Shown here in pieces: positions 47,273-56,300 of a stretch of DNA of 64,000 nt; within the stretch, counting starts at the first letter, position 1; each line of letters begins with the position of its first letter. The notes under the pieces were generated by a model. That model was not told where the DNA came from. It did not search any database and saw nothing but the letters and a program-made list of their open reading frames with translations. The stretch comes from Azospirillum brasilense (GTDB lineage: Bacteria; Pseudomonadota; Alphaproteobacteria; Azospirillales; Azospirillaceae), in contig NZ_VITI01000001.1 of the NCBI RefSeq assembly GCF_007827795.1, forward strand, positions 930,001 through 994,000. The letters are read 5' to 3'. Both the position numbers and the translations under genes were made by a program.

Positions 47273-49681
47273 ATGCCGATCCCCGCAGGAACCCCGGTCC
47301 AGCCGCGTCCCATGCCCGACCAGCCGTCCCTCCTCCCCACGCCGCCGGACCCAACGCTCAGCAGGGCGCTCTCCGGGGCACTCTCCAGTGGGGCCGCGGA
47401 CCCGCTGCTGGTGCCGGGCCGCACCTGCTGGCGGGTGGAGCGGGCGGAGCGGGTCGGGGTCATCGTCGATGCCGAGGATTACTTCGCGCACGCCAAGGCG
47501 GCAATGCGGCAGGCGCGGCGCAGCATCTACCTGACCGCCTGGGACTTCGACGCCCGCATCCGGCTGACCCCGCAGGCGCGCCACCCGCGCCGCCCCGACA
47601 AGCTGGGCAACCTGCTGAACTGGCTGGCCGCGACCCGCCCGGACCTGACCATCCATGTGCTGAAGTGGGACTTTGCGGAGCTGTTCGATCTGGCCCGCTG
47701 GTCGCAGCCGCTGTTCCTGCGCGGCTGGCTCAGCCATCCGCGCCTCCAGTACCGGCTGGACGGCGACCATCCCGCCGGGGCCTGCCACCATCAGAAGATG
47801 CTGGTGATCGACGACCGCCTGGCCTTCTGCGGCGGGCTGGACATCACCGCCAACCGCTGGGACACCCGCGCCCACCGCGCCGACGAGCCGCTGCGCCGCC
47901 AGCCGGACGGCACCCCCTACGAGCCCTTCCACGACGTGATGATGGCGGTGGACGGCGACGCCGCCCGCGCGCTGGGCGACCTGTTCCGCGAGCGCTGGCG
48001 CCGCGCCACCGGCTGCGTGCTGTCGCCGCCCGTCATGGACGTGCTTGGTGGCGGCGGCGGCGTTTCCGACGGCAAGCGCCCCCGGCGGCTGCGGCTGAAG
48101 GCGCGCCGGGCCGGGCCGGACAGCCCCGACCCCTGGCCGCAACAGCTCGTCCCGCTGCTCAGGGGCATGCCGGTCGGCATCGCCCGCACCGAGCCCCACT
48201 ACAACGGGCGCGCCGAGGTGCGGGAGGTCGAGGCGCTCTACGCCGCCGCCATCGCCGCGGCCGATCGCTTCATCTACATGGAAAGCCAGTATTTCGCCTC
48301 GGTCGCCGTCGCCGAGGCGCTGAAGGCGCGGCTGGCCGAGCCGGACGGGCCGGAGGTGGTCGTCGTCAACTCCGCCCGCACGTCGAGCTGGCTGGAGAAC
48401 ACCGTGATGCTCGGCGCCCGCGCCCGGCTGGTGAAGGAATTGCGCGAGGCCGACCGGAACGGGCGCTTCCGCTTCTACATCGCGAATACGGGCAGCGTTA
48501 AGACCGGCAGTGTCGGCATCACCATCCACGCCAAGGTGATGGTGGTGGACGACCGGCTTCTGCGCATCGGGTCGGCCAACCTGAACAACCGGTCGATGGG
48601 GCTGGACACCGAATGCGACATGGCGCTGGAGGCGCCGCACGGGCGCGTGGAGGGGCGTGAGGCCCGGCGGGCCATCGCCGGGGTGCGCGACGACCTGATC
48701 GCCGAGCATCTGGGGGTGGCGCCGGAAAGCGTGACGGCGGAGTTGCGCCGCTCCGGCTCGCTCATCCGCACGGTGGAGACGCTGCGCCGGCCCGGCGGGC
48801 GGACGCTGGAGCCGCTGGAGGACGCCGATCCCGGCCTGCTGGCCGCCGCCGTCGCCGACTCCATGCTCTTCGACCCCGAACGTCCGGTGGGTGCTGCGGA
48901 CATCGTGTGGCGCGTCCTGCCGTCGCGCATTCCGCGGCGCCACCACTGGCTGGCGCTGGCGATCATCCTGGCGGTGGTCGGCGGAGTCTGGGGATTGTGG
49001 AACCACACGCCGCTGCGCGACTGGGCGACCCTGGACGCCGTGCTGGGGGCGTTCGAGCGGTTGCGCCAATCGGCCTTCGGGCCGCTGTGGCTGATCCTGC
49101 TCTATGTCGCCGGGGGCTTCGTGCTGTTTCCGGTGCTGCTGCTGATCGCGGCGACGGCCATCGCGCTGGGGCCGTGGGTGGGCTTCCCGACCGCGCTGGC
49201 CGGGGTGCTGGCCTCCGCCGCGGCGCTGTTCTGGGTGGGCCGCCTCGCCGGCCGGCGCCCCATCGAGCGCTACGGCGGCGCGGTGGTGCGACGGGCCAGC
49301 GACGCGCTCGGCGAGCGCGGCGTGCTGGCCATGGCGGCGCTGCGGGTGGTGCCGGTGGCACCCTTCACCGTGGTGAACCTCGTCGCGGGGGCTTCCCGCA
49401 TCCGGTTTCCCGACTATCTGTTCGGGACGATCCTGGGGATGGCGCCGGGAATCCTTGTCTTCAACCTGCTCGGGCACCAGCTTGAGCGTGTGTTGACGGA
49501 ACCGACGCCCACCGACATGGTTCTTCTGGGTCTGGCGGCGGTGACGGCGCTGGGGTTCGGCTGGGCCGGCAATCGGCTGGTGCGGGCTCTGGGGGCGAGG
49601 TGGCCAACAACCGGGCCGACCACCGGGCCGACCACCGGGCCGACCACCGGAGAGACAGCGAAGGGAGACCAACAGCGGTGA
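47273..49681 (+). CDS. phospholipase D-like protein fused to a VTT (DedA-like) membrane domain
   Basis: An 802-residue fusion. The first 600 residues form a cardiolipin-synthase/PLD-type enzyme with two HKD-type motifs: H173-Q-K175...D in HHQKMLVIDDRLAFCGGLDI, and H419-A-K421 in IHAKVMVVDDRLLRIGSANLNNRS. The C-terminal part (about 600-780) has several membrane helices with the VTT/SNARE-associated signature (GGFVLFPVLLLIAATAIALGPW, then VVPVAPFTVVNLVAGASRI). It likely makes or remodels phospholipids at the inner membrane. I use the ATG at 47273; ATG 47312 is an alternative. A 12-base tandem repeat encodes TTGP units near the end. The stop overlaps the EEP gene start. Confidence 0.88.
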   Translation: MPIPAGTPVQPRPMPDQPSLLPTPPDPTLSRALSGALSSGAADPLLVPGRTCWRVERAERVGVIVDAEDYFAHAKAAMRQARRSIYLTAWDFDARIRLTPQARHPRRPDKLGNLLNWLAATRPDLTIHVLKWDFAELFDLARWSQPLFLRGWLSHPRLQYRLDGDHPAGACHHQKMLVIDDRLAFCGGLDITANRWDTRAHRADEPLRRQPDGTPYEPFHDVMMAVDGDAARALGDLFRERWRRATGCVLSPPVMDVLGGGGGVSDGKRPRRLRLKARRAGPDSPDPWPQQLVPLLRGMPVGIARTEPHYNGRAEVREVEALYAAAIAAADRFIYMESQYFASVAVAEALKARLAEPDGPEVVVVNSARTSSWLENTVMLGARARLVKELREADRNGRFRFYIANTGSVKTGSVGITIHAKVMVVDDRLLRIGSANLNNRSMGLDTECDMALEAPHGRVEGREARRAIAGVRDDLIAEHLGVAPESVTAELRRSGSLIRTVETLRRPGGRTLEPLEDADPGLLAAAVADSMLFDPERPVGAADIVWRVLPSRIPRRHHWLALAIILAVVGGVWGLWNHTPLRDWATLDAVLGAFERLRQSAFGPLWLILLYVAGGFVLFPVLLLIAATAIALGPWVGFPTALAGVLASAAALFWVGRLAGRRPIERYGGAVVRRASDALGERGVLAMAALRVVPVAPFTVVNLVAGASRIRFPDYLFGTILGMAPGILVFNLLGHQLERVLTEPTPTDMVLLGLAAVTALGFGWAGNRLVRALGARWPTTGPTTGPTTGPTTGETAKGDQQR
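49606..49650 (+). repeat. 12-bp in-frame tandem repeat (TTGP units)
   Basis: About 3.75 copies of a 12-base unit, GACCACCGGGCC (clear copies at 49618-49629 and 49630-49641; first copy CAACAACCGGGCC-like, last partial at 49642-49650). It encodes Thr-Thr-Gly-Pro repeats at the C-terminus of the PLD/VTT protein, so copy number can vary without breaking the frame. Confidence 0.85.
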
Positions 49682-50490
49682 TCCGATTCAGCCGAGAGCG
49701 TGTGCAGCGGATCGCCTCCGCGCTGCGCGCCGCCCGTGTCCGCCGCCCGAAGCGCCGCGTCGACAGCCGCAGCGGCCCGGTGCCGGAGGGCATGGCGCCG
49801 CTGCGCGTGGCGACCTGGAACATCCACAGCTGCGTCGGGCTGGACGCGCGCTTCGCGCCGGACCGCATCGCCGAGGTCATCAAGGAGCTGGACGTCGATC
49901 TGGTCGGGCTCCAGGAGGTCGGCTGGCATCACCGCGGCGAATCCGGGCTGGACCAGTTCGCCTTCCTGGAACGCGCCACCGGCCTGAAGGCCCACGCCGG
50001 CCCGACCAAGCACAACGCCCACGCCCATTACGGCAACGCCATCCTGACCCGGCTGCCGGTCCTGAAATGCGAACCCATCGACCTCAGCGTCGGGCGGCGG
50101 GAGCCGCGCGGCGGCATCGACGTGATCGTCGAGGTGCAGGGGCGCCCGGTGCGCATCATCGTCGCCCATCTCGGCCTCGACCCGTGGGAGCGGGCGCGGC
50201 AGGTCGGCGCCATCGTGGACCGGCTGGAGGAGCAGCCGGCCCTGCCGACCCTGTTCATGGGCGACCTCAACGAATGGGCGCCGAACTCGCCCCGGCTGCG
50301 CAAGCTGGCCGAGGCCTTCCCCGACTGGGCCAGCCCGCGCAGCTTCCACGCGCGGATGCCCACCCTGCGGCTCGACCGCATCTACGTGAACAACGGGCTG
50401 ACCATCCCGTCCTACGAGGTGGTGCGCACGGTGCTGACGCGCCGCGCGTCCGACCATCTGCCGGTGCGCGCCACCGTGGCGGTGCCATAA
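49678..50490 (+). CDS. endonuclease/exonuclease/phosphatase (EEP) family phosphodiesterase
   Basis: A 270-residue enzyme of the EEP superfamily. It has LRVATWNIHSCVG (catalytic Asn), VGLQEVGWH (metal Glu), HAHYGNAILTR, IVAHLGLD, FMGDLNEWAP (Asp-x-Asn) and the terminal SDHLPVRATV (Asp-His). The family cleaves phosphodiester bonds in nucleic acids, sphingomyelin or phosphoinositides. The GTG at 49678 overlaps the PLD/VTT stop in GTGA, with GGGAG 9 bases upstream, so the two are coupled. This pairing suggests a lipid or lipid-phosphate substrate rather than DNA (inference). Confidence 0.9.
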   Translation: MIRFSRERVQRIASALRAARVRRPKRRVDSRSGPVPEGMAPLRVATWNIHSCVGLDARFAPDRIAEVIKELDVDLVGLQEVGWHHRGESGLDQFAFLERATGLKAHAGPTKHNAHAHYGNAILTRLPVLKCEPIDLSVGRREPRGGIDVIVEVQGRPVRIIVAHLGLDPWERARQVGAIVDRLEEQPALPTLFMGDLNEWAPNSPRLRKLAEAFPDWASPRSFHARMPTLRLDRIYVNNGLTIPSYEVVRTVLTRRASDHLPVRATVAVP

Positions 50491-50533
50491 CCGATATTCC
50501 CGCTCGGGTATGCCGGGCCCTTGATTGCTGCAA

Positions 50534-50568
50534 GGCGCGTGCGCGGTTCCGCGTGCGCGCCTTTTTCT
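50534..50568 (+). terminator. intrinsic terminator after the PLD/EEP operon
   Basis: GGCGCGTGCGCG and CGCGTGCGCGCC form a stem closed by a short loop, with two G-U pairs, followed by TTTTTCTTT at 50562. It lies 44 bases after the EEP stop. Confidence 0.85.
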
Positions 50569-50715
50569 TTGGGCTTGATCCTTCTGCCTTGCCTCCTTTG
50601 CAGTGCAGCGTTGCACGGTCTGTTTCGTGTCGCTGACTGTTTCCCATGTAAGTTTTTTGCCCGAGAACGGGTATCGGCTATTGACCTTTCGGATAAGGGC
50701 TGGCCAATCTATTGG

Positions 50716-50731
50716 TTGGTCATACGACCAA
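50716..50731. promoter_or_regulatory. candidate operator upstream of phaZ
   Basis: TTGGTC (50716-50721) and GACCAA (50726-50731) around ATAC, a 16-base dyad 66 bases before the phaZ start. FadR/GntR-type regulators bind TTGGT...ACCAA-like sites. Since PHB breakdown feeds fatty-acid-like metabolism, this is a reasonable operator, but the factor is unknown. Confidence 0.45.
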
Positions 50732-50797
50732 TGACAGCCGTTCAATGACAGCACCCAGCCGACCGGGCGTGGGATCAACCGCCGAAGCGAGGACCTG

Positions 50798-52018
50798 TTG
50801 CTTTACCATCTCTACGATCTGCAGCACGCCGCCCTGCGCCCGATGCGCCTCCTGGCCGAAGCGACCCAGCACACCTTCCAGAACCCGTTCAGCCCGGTTT
50901 CCTATACCCGCGCCGGTCGCGCCATGGCCGCCGGCGCGGAACTGCTGGAGCGCACCACCCGCCGCTTCCCAAAGCCGGAGTTCGGCCTGAAGACGACGGT
51001 GGTGAACGGCGAGACGGTGGCCATCACCGAGCGCATCGCCCACCGCAAGCCCTTCTGCAACCTGCTGCACTTCGCCAAGCCGGAGGGCACCCCGGCGCAG
51101 CCGCGCGTCCTGCTGGTCGCCCCGATGTCGGGCCACCACGCGACGCTGCTGCGCGGCACGGTGGCGGCGCTGCTGGCCGACCACGACGTCTTCATCACCG
51201 ACTGGATCGACGCCCGGCTGGTGCCGCTGGCGCGCGGCCGGTTCGACCTGGACGACTACATCGACACGGTGACGGAGCAGATCCGTTTCCTGGGGCCGCA
51301 GACCCACGTCATCGCGGTGTGCCAGCCGGTGGTGCCGGTGCTGGCCGCCGTGTCGCTGATGGCGGCGGGCGACGAGGCGGTGCAGCCGCGCTCGATGACG
51401 CTGATGGGCGGCCCGATCGACCCGATGGCCAACCCGACCGTGCCGGTGAAGCTGGCGGCGACCCACCCGCTGTCCTGGTTCGAGCGCAACGTCGTCACCA
51501 CCGTCCCGGCCTATTATCCGGGCGGCTTCCGTCAGGTTTATCCGGGCTTCGTCCAGCTCTCCGGCTTCATGTCCATGAATTTGGACCGCCACATCGGGGA
51601 GCATGTCGGCCTGTTCCGCCACCTCGTCCGCGGCGACGGCGACTCCGCGGAGCAGCACCGCCGCTTCTACGACGAGTATCTGTCGGTCATGGACCTGTCG
51701 GCGGAATTCTACCTGCAGACCATCGAGACGGTGTTCCAGAAGCACGCGCTCGCCAACGGCACCATGGAGTCGCGTGGGCGCAAGGTGGAGCCGGCGGCGA
51801 TCCGCCGGACCGCCGTGATGACGGTGGAGGGCGAGCTGGACGACATCTCCGCCCCCGGCCAGACCGAGGCGGCGCACCGCCTCTGCGCCTCGCTGCCGGA
51901 CGACCTGCGCGCCCGCCATTTCCAGAAGGGCGTCGGCCATTACGGCATCTTCAACGGCCGGCGCTGGCGCGAGAGCATCATGCCGGCGGTGCGGGACTTC
52001 ATCCGCAAGCACGATTGA
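50798..52018 (+). CDS. phaZ: intracellular poly(3-hydroxybutyrate) depolymerase
   Basis: A 406-residue alpha/beta hydrolase of the PhaZa1 type. The nucleophile is C175 in VIAVCQPVVP, as in the Ralstonia PhaZ family, instead of a lipase-box Ser. Further signatures are MSGHHATLLRGTVAAL, VFITDWIDARLVP, MTLMGGPID and the terminal GHYGIFNGRRWRE with the catalytic His. It mobilises stored PHB granules into 3-hydroxybutyrate. The start is a TTG at 50798 with GAGG 5 bases upstream. It is convergent with ctaA, 50 bases away. Confidence 0.94.
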   Translation: MLYHLYDLQHAALRPMRLLAEATQHTFQNPFSPVSYTRAGRAMAAGAELLERTTRRFPKPEFGLKTTVVNGETVAITERIAHRKPFCNLLHFAKPEGTPAQPRVLLVAPMSGHHATLLRGTVAALLADHDVFITDWIDARLVPLARGRFDLDDYIDTVTEQIRFLGPQTHVIAVCQPVVPVLAAVSLMAAGDEAVQPRSMTLMGGPIDPMANPTVPVKLAATHPLSWFERNVVTTVPAYYPGGFRQVYPGFVQLSGFMSMNLDRHIGEHVGLFRHLVRGDGDSAEQHRRFYDEYLSVMDLSAEFYLQTIETVFQKHALANGTMESRGRKVEPAAIRRTAVMTVEGELDDISAPGQTEAAHRLCASLPDDLRARHFQKGVGHYGIFNGRRWRESIMPAVRDFIRKHD

Positions 52019-52068
52019 GTCCCGTCAGCCCCCGCCCGCCGCGCTGCGGCGTGGCGGGGGACTTCCGT

Positions 52069-53154
52069 TCAGCGCTTCGGAACGCCCACCGGGCGCAGCT
52101 CGTGGAGCAGCCAGACCAGCCCGGACACCAGCAGGATCGCGCCGGCCTGATGGGCGGCGCCCAGCGGTATCCACACGAAGCTCAGCAGCGTGGCGATGCC
52201 CAGCCCGATCTGCACCAGCACCATCGCCGCGGTCAGCAGCGCCACCCTCCCGGCGCGGCCGGGCAGGCGGGCCACCCACACCCGCAGGGCCAGCCCGAGC
52301 ACCACAAGCCCGGTCAGCAGCGCCAGCGCCCGGTGCGCCAGCTGGATGGCGGCGGTGTTCTCAAAGACGTTGATCCACCAGGGCGTCAGGTTGGCGACCT
52401 CCGGCGGGATGATGTGGCCGGCCATCAGCGGGAAGGTGTTGTAGGCCAGCCCGGCGTCCGTTCCGGCGACGAAGGCGCCCCAGACGATGGTGACGCCGGT
52501 CAGCCCCAGGGCCCAGCGCGCGTGCTTGCGCAGCCGGCCGGACTCGGTCGCCCAGCCGGCCAGCGGCAGCGGGTCGAGAATCCCCAGCGCGGTGCGCAGC
52601 AGCAGCCCGTAGATCACGATCGCCGTGCCGAGATGCAGCGCCAGCCGGTAGTGGCTGACGTCGGGCCGGTCGACCAGCCCGCTCTTGACCATGTACCAGC
52701 CGATCACCCCCTGGAGCCCGCCGAGCAGGAACAGCCCGGCCAGCTTCGGCCACAGGTCGGCGGGAATGCGCCCGTTGACCCAGAAGCGCAGGAAGGGGAT
52801 CAGGAAGACGAAGCCGATCAGCTGGCCCCAGAAGCGGTGGAACCACTCCCACCAGAAGATCTGCTTGAAGGCCGCCAGATCCATCGCCGCGTTGTGGATC
52901 CGGAACTCCGGCGTGGTCTGGTAGAGGCCGAAGACACGGTTCCATTCCGCCTCCGACAAGGGCGGCAGGATGCCGATCAGCGGCTTCCACTCGACCATCG
53001 ACAGGCCGGACTCGGTCAGGCGGGTGATGGCGCCGATCACCGCCATGGCGAAGACCATCGCGCAGCAGACGAGAAGCCAATAGGCGATGGGGCGGGTGGA
53101 GGCGGGGTCGCGGACGTCTTTCCCGGCGAGGGCGGGGGCGGTGATGTCGGTCAC
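52069..53154 (-). CDS. ctaA: haem A synthase (COX15/CtaA)
   Basis: A 361-residue membrane protein with about eight helices. The type-2 (COX15) hallmarks are present: GAITRLTESGLSMVEWKPLIG, EFRIHNAAMDLAAFKQIFWWEWFHRFWGQLIG (conserved haem-binding His), MVKSGL and a late H in QLAHRALAL. It converts haem O to haem A for aa3-type cytochrome oxidase. It is divergent from the large oxidoreductase at 53348, with a gap of 193 bases. No oxidase genes are in the window. Confidence 0.94.
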   Translation of the reverse strand: MTDITAPALAGKDVRDPASTRPIAYWLLVCCAMVFAMAVIGAITRLTESGLSMVEWKPLIGILPPLSEAEWNRVFGLYQTTPEFRIHNAAMDLAAFKQIFWWEWFHRFWGQLIGFVFLIPFLRFWVNGRIPADLWPKLAGLFLLGGLQGVIGWYMVKSGLVDRPDVSHYRLALHLGTAIVIYGLLLRTALGILDPLPLAGWATESGRLRKHARWALGLTGVTIVWGAFVAGTDAGLAYNTFPLMAGHIIPPEVANLTPWWINVFENTAAIQLAHRALALLTGLVVLGLALRVWVARLPGRAGRVALLTAAMVLVQIGLGIATLLSFVWIPLGAAHQAGAILLVSGLVWLLHELRPVGVPKR

Positions 53155-53347
53155 GGACGGGCGGCTCCGGATGATGCGGAAAAGTTCCGGGGGGATAGGG
53201 ACCTCCGGCTCATGTGGGGTGCGGCAACGGCTGCGTCAAACGGACACGGGTTACCCCGCCGCACCGGACACCGGTTTCGGGTGAAGGCGGCGCGCCGCGG
53301 GTGTTACAAATATCAGTCTTACCAACGGCTTCGGATGCGGGGCGGCG

Positions 53348-56300
53348 ATGGCGGACCTCACCCTCGGCTTCGGCCTGTCGTTCCACGAGCTTTATGGGCA
53401 GGACGGGTTGGCCCGGCTCGACCGCGCCTTCCTCGCCCGGCTGTCCGACACGGACTTGGCGCTCGCCAACCGGCTGCTGTCCGCCCGTGCCCAGCCCGAC
53501 CGGCTGGAGGCCAAGGCGGAAAGCGACCTGCTGATCGCGCTCGCCCCCCACGCCGAGGACTTCATCGGCGATCTGTTCGGCGTCCGCGCCGCGCTCGACG
53601 AACTGCGCGCCCGCCACACGGAACTGGCGCCGCTCTACACCGCCAAGCGCCTGTTCGTTCAGCGCCGCGCCGCCAAGGCGGTCAAGCCGGAGGCGGTCGC
53701 GGCCCTCGACGGGGCGGAGCTGGCCGCGCGGCTGGAGGACTGGCTGGGCGGCCCGCTGACCGAGGCCGCCTTCGCCCGGCAGGTGCTGGCCTGGATGGAG
53801 GACGAGGCCGCCCACGCGGATCAGCTGGACAGCGCCGCCCAATACGCCGCCTGGGCGGTCTTCAGCGAGGCCGGGCGCGCCCGGCACGGCGGCGGCGTGC
53901 TGTTCCAGCTGCCGCACCGCACCGACCCGCAGCGTCTCGTTCCCGTGGAGACGGTGGAACTGCACGGCGTCACCATGATGCGCCTGCCCGATGGGGCGTG
54001 CCGCGAGCGCCAGGGCTTCCACCTGACCGACCCCGGCACCGATCTGGCGGGGGCGCTGGACGAGGCCAACTACTGCATCTGGTGCCACAACCAGGGCAAG
54101 GACAGCTGCTCGAAGGGGCTGCGCGACCGCAAGACCGGCGAGTTCCAGAAGAGCGCCTTCGGCGTCGCGCTGGCCGGTTGCCCCCTGGAAGAGAAGATTT
54201 CCGAGATGCACGCGCTGAAGGCGGACGGCGTGCCGATCGGGGCGCTGGCCGTGGTGGTGGTCGACAACCCGATGTGCGCGGCCACCGGCCACCGCATCTG
54301 CAACGACTGCATGAAGGCCTGCATCTATCAGAAACAGGAGCCGGTGGACATCCCGCAGGCGGAGACCCGCACGCTGAAGGACGTGCTGGAGCTGCCCTGG
54401 GGCTTCGAGATCTACAGCCTGCTGACCCGCTGGAATCCACTCGACCTGCGCCGTCCGCTGATGCGGCCGGACAGCGGCTACAAGGTGCTGGTGGCCGGGC
54501 TGGGGCCGGCGGGCTTCACGCTGGCGCATCATCTGATGAACGACGGCCACACGGTGGTCGGCATCGACGGGCTGAAGATCGAGCCGCTGCCCGCCGACCT
54601 CTCCGGCGTCCTGCCCAGCGGCACGCGGGTGCCCTTCCGGCCGATCCGCGACGTGCGCGACCTCTACGACCGGCTGGACGAGCGGGTGATGGCCGGCTTC
54701 GGCGGGGTGGCCGAATACGGCATCACCGTGCGCTGGAACAAGAATTTCCTGAAGGTGATCCGGCTGCTGCTGGAACGCCGGGGGCGCATGACGATCATCG
54801 GCGGGGTGCGTTTCGGCGGCACGCTGACCATCGACGGGGCGCTGGAGCTCGGCTTCGACCACATCGCCCTGTGCATGGGGGCGGGCAAGCCGACCGTCGT
54901 CCCGATGGCGAACGGGCTGGCCCGCGGGGTGCGGCAGGCCTCGGACTTCCTGATGGGGCTGCAACTGACCGGGGCGGCCAAGCCGGACAGCATCGCCAAC
55001 CTCCAGGTCCGGCTGCCCATCGTGGTGATCGGCGGCGGGCTGACCGCCATCGACACGGCGACGGAGGCGCTGGCCTATTACCCCGTCCAAGTCGAGAAGT
55101 TCCTCTCCCGCTACGAAGTCCTGGCGGCCGAGCGGGGGGAAGCGGCGGTGCGCGCCCGCTGGACGCCCGACGAGGCCGAGCTGGCCGACGAGTTCCTGGC
55201 CCACGCCCGCGCCATCCGGGCGGAGCGTCTGGCGGCGGGGGACGAGGGGAGGGAGGCGCGCGTCACGGCGCTGCTGCAATCCTGGGGCGGCTCGACCATC
55301 GCCTACCGCCGCCGCCTGATCGACAGCCCCAGCTACACGCTGAACCACGAGGAGGTGGCGCACGGGCTGGCCGAGGGCATCCGCTTCCTGGAATGCGCGG
55401 CCCCGCGCGGGGTGGAGATCGACGGATCGGGGGCGGCTCAGGCGATCCATCTGGCGATCAGCCCGGTCGGGCCGGACGGGGTGGTGGCGCCCGCCGCGGT
55501 GGACGCCCGACTCCCCGCCCGCACCATCCTGGTCGCCGCCGGCACCCAGCCGAACACCGTCCTGGCCCGCGAGGAACCGGACTGGGTGCAGCTGGACGGG
55601 CGCTGCTTCCGCGCCATCGACGAGGACGGCCGGCCGGTGACCCCGGAGCGGCAGGCCAAGCCGGCCCAGGCTCATGTGCTGATGGCCCGTGCGCCGGACG
55701 GGCGGTTCCTCAGCTTCTTCGGCGACCTGCACCCGTCCTTTGCCGGCAACGTGGTGAAGGCGATGGGCGGGGCGAAGCGCGGCTATCCGGTGGTCAGCCG
55801 CGCGCTGGCCCGCCGTGCGCCGACCTCCGTGACGCCGGAGGCGCTGGTGCGGCGCCTGAACGCCGAACTGCGGCCCCTGGTGCACGGCGTCACCCGCCTG
55901 ACCCCGACCATCGTGGAGGTGGTGGTGAAGGCCCCGGCCGCCGCACGCCGTTTCGAACCCGGACAGTTCTACCGGCTCCAGAATTTCGAAACGCTGGCGC
56001 AACGGATCGGCCGGACCACGCTGGCGATGGAAGGGCTGGCCCTGACCGGCGCCTGGGTGGACAAGGAGGCCGGGCTGCTTTCCCTGATCGTTCTGGAGAT
56101 GGGCGGCTCGTCCGACCTCTGCGCCCTTTTGAAGCCCGGCGATCCGGTGGTGGTGATGGGGCCGACCGGCGCCCCGACCGAGATCCCGGAGGGCGAGACG
56201 GTGGCGCTGGTCGGCGGCGGGCTGGGCAACGCCGTGCTGTTCTCCATCGGGCAGGCCTGCCGGGCGCGCGGCAACCGGGTCGTTTATTTCGCCGGCTACA

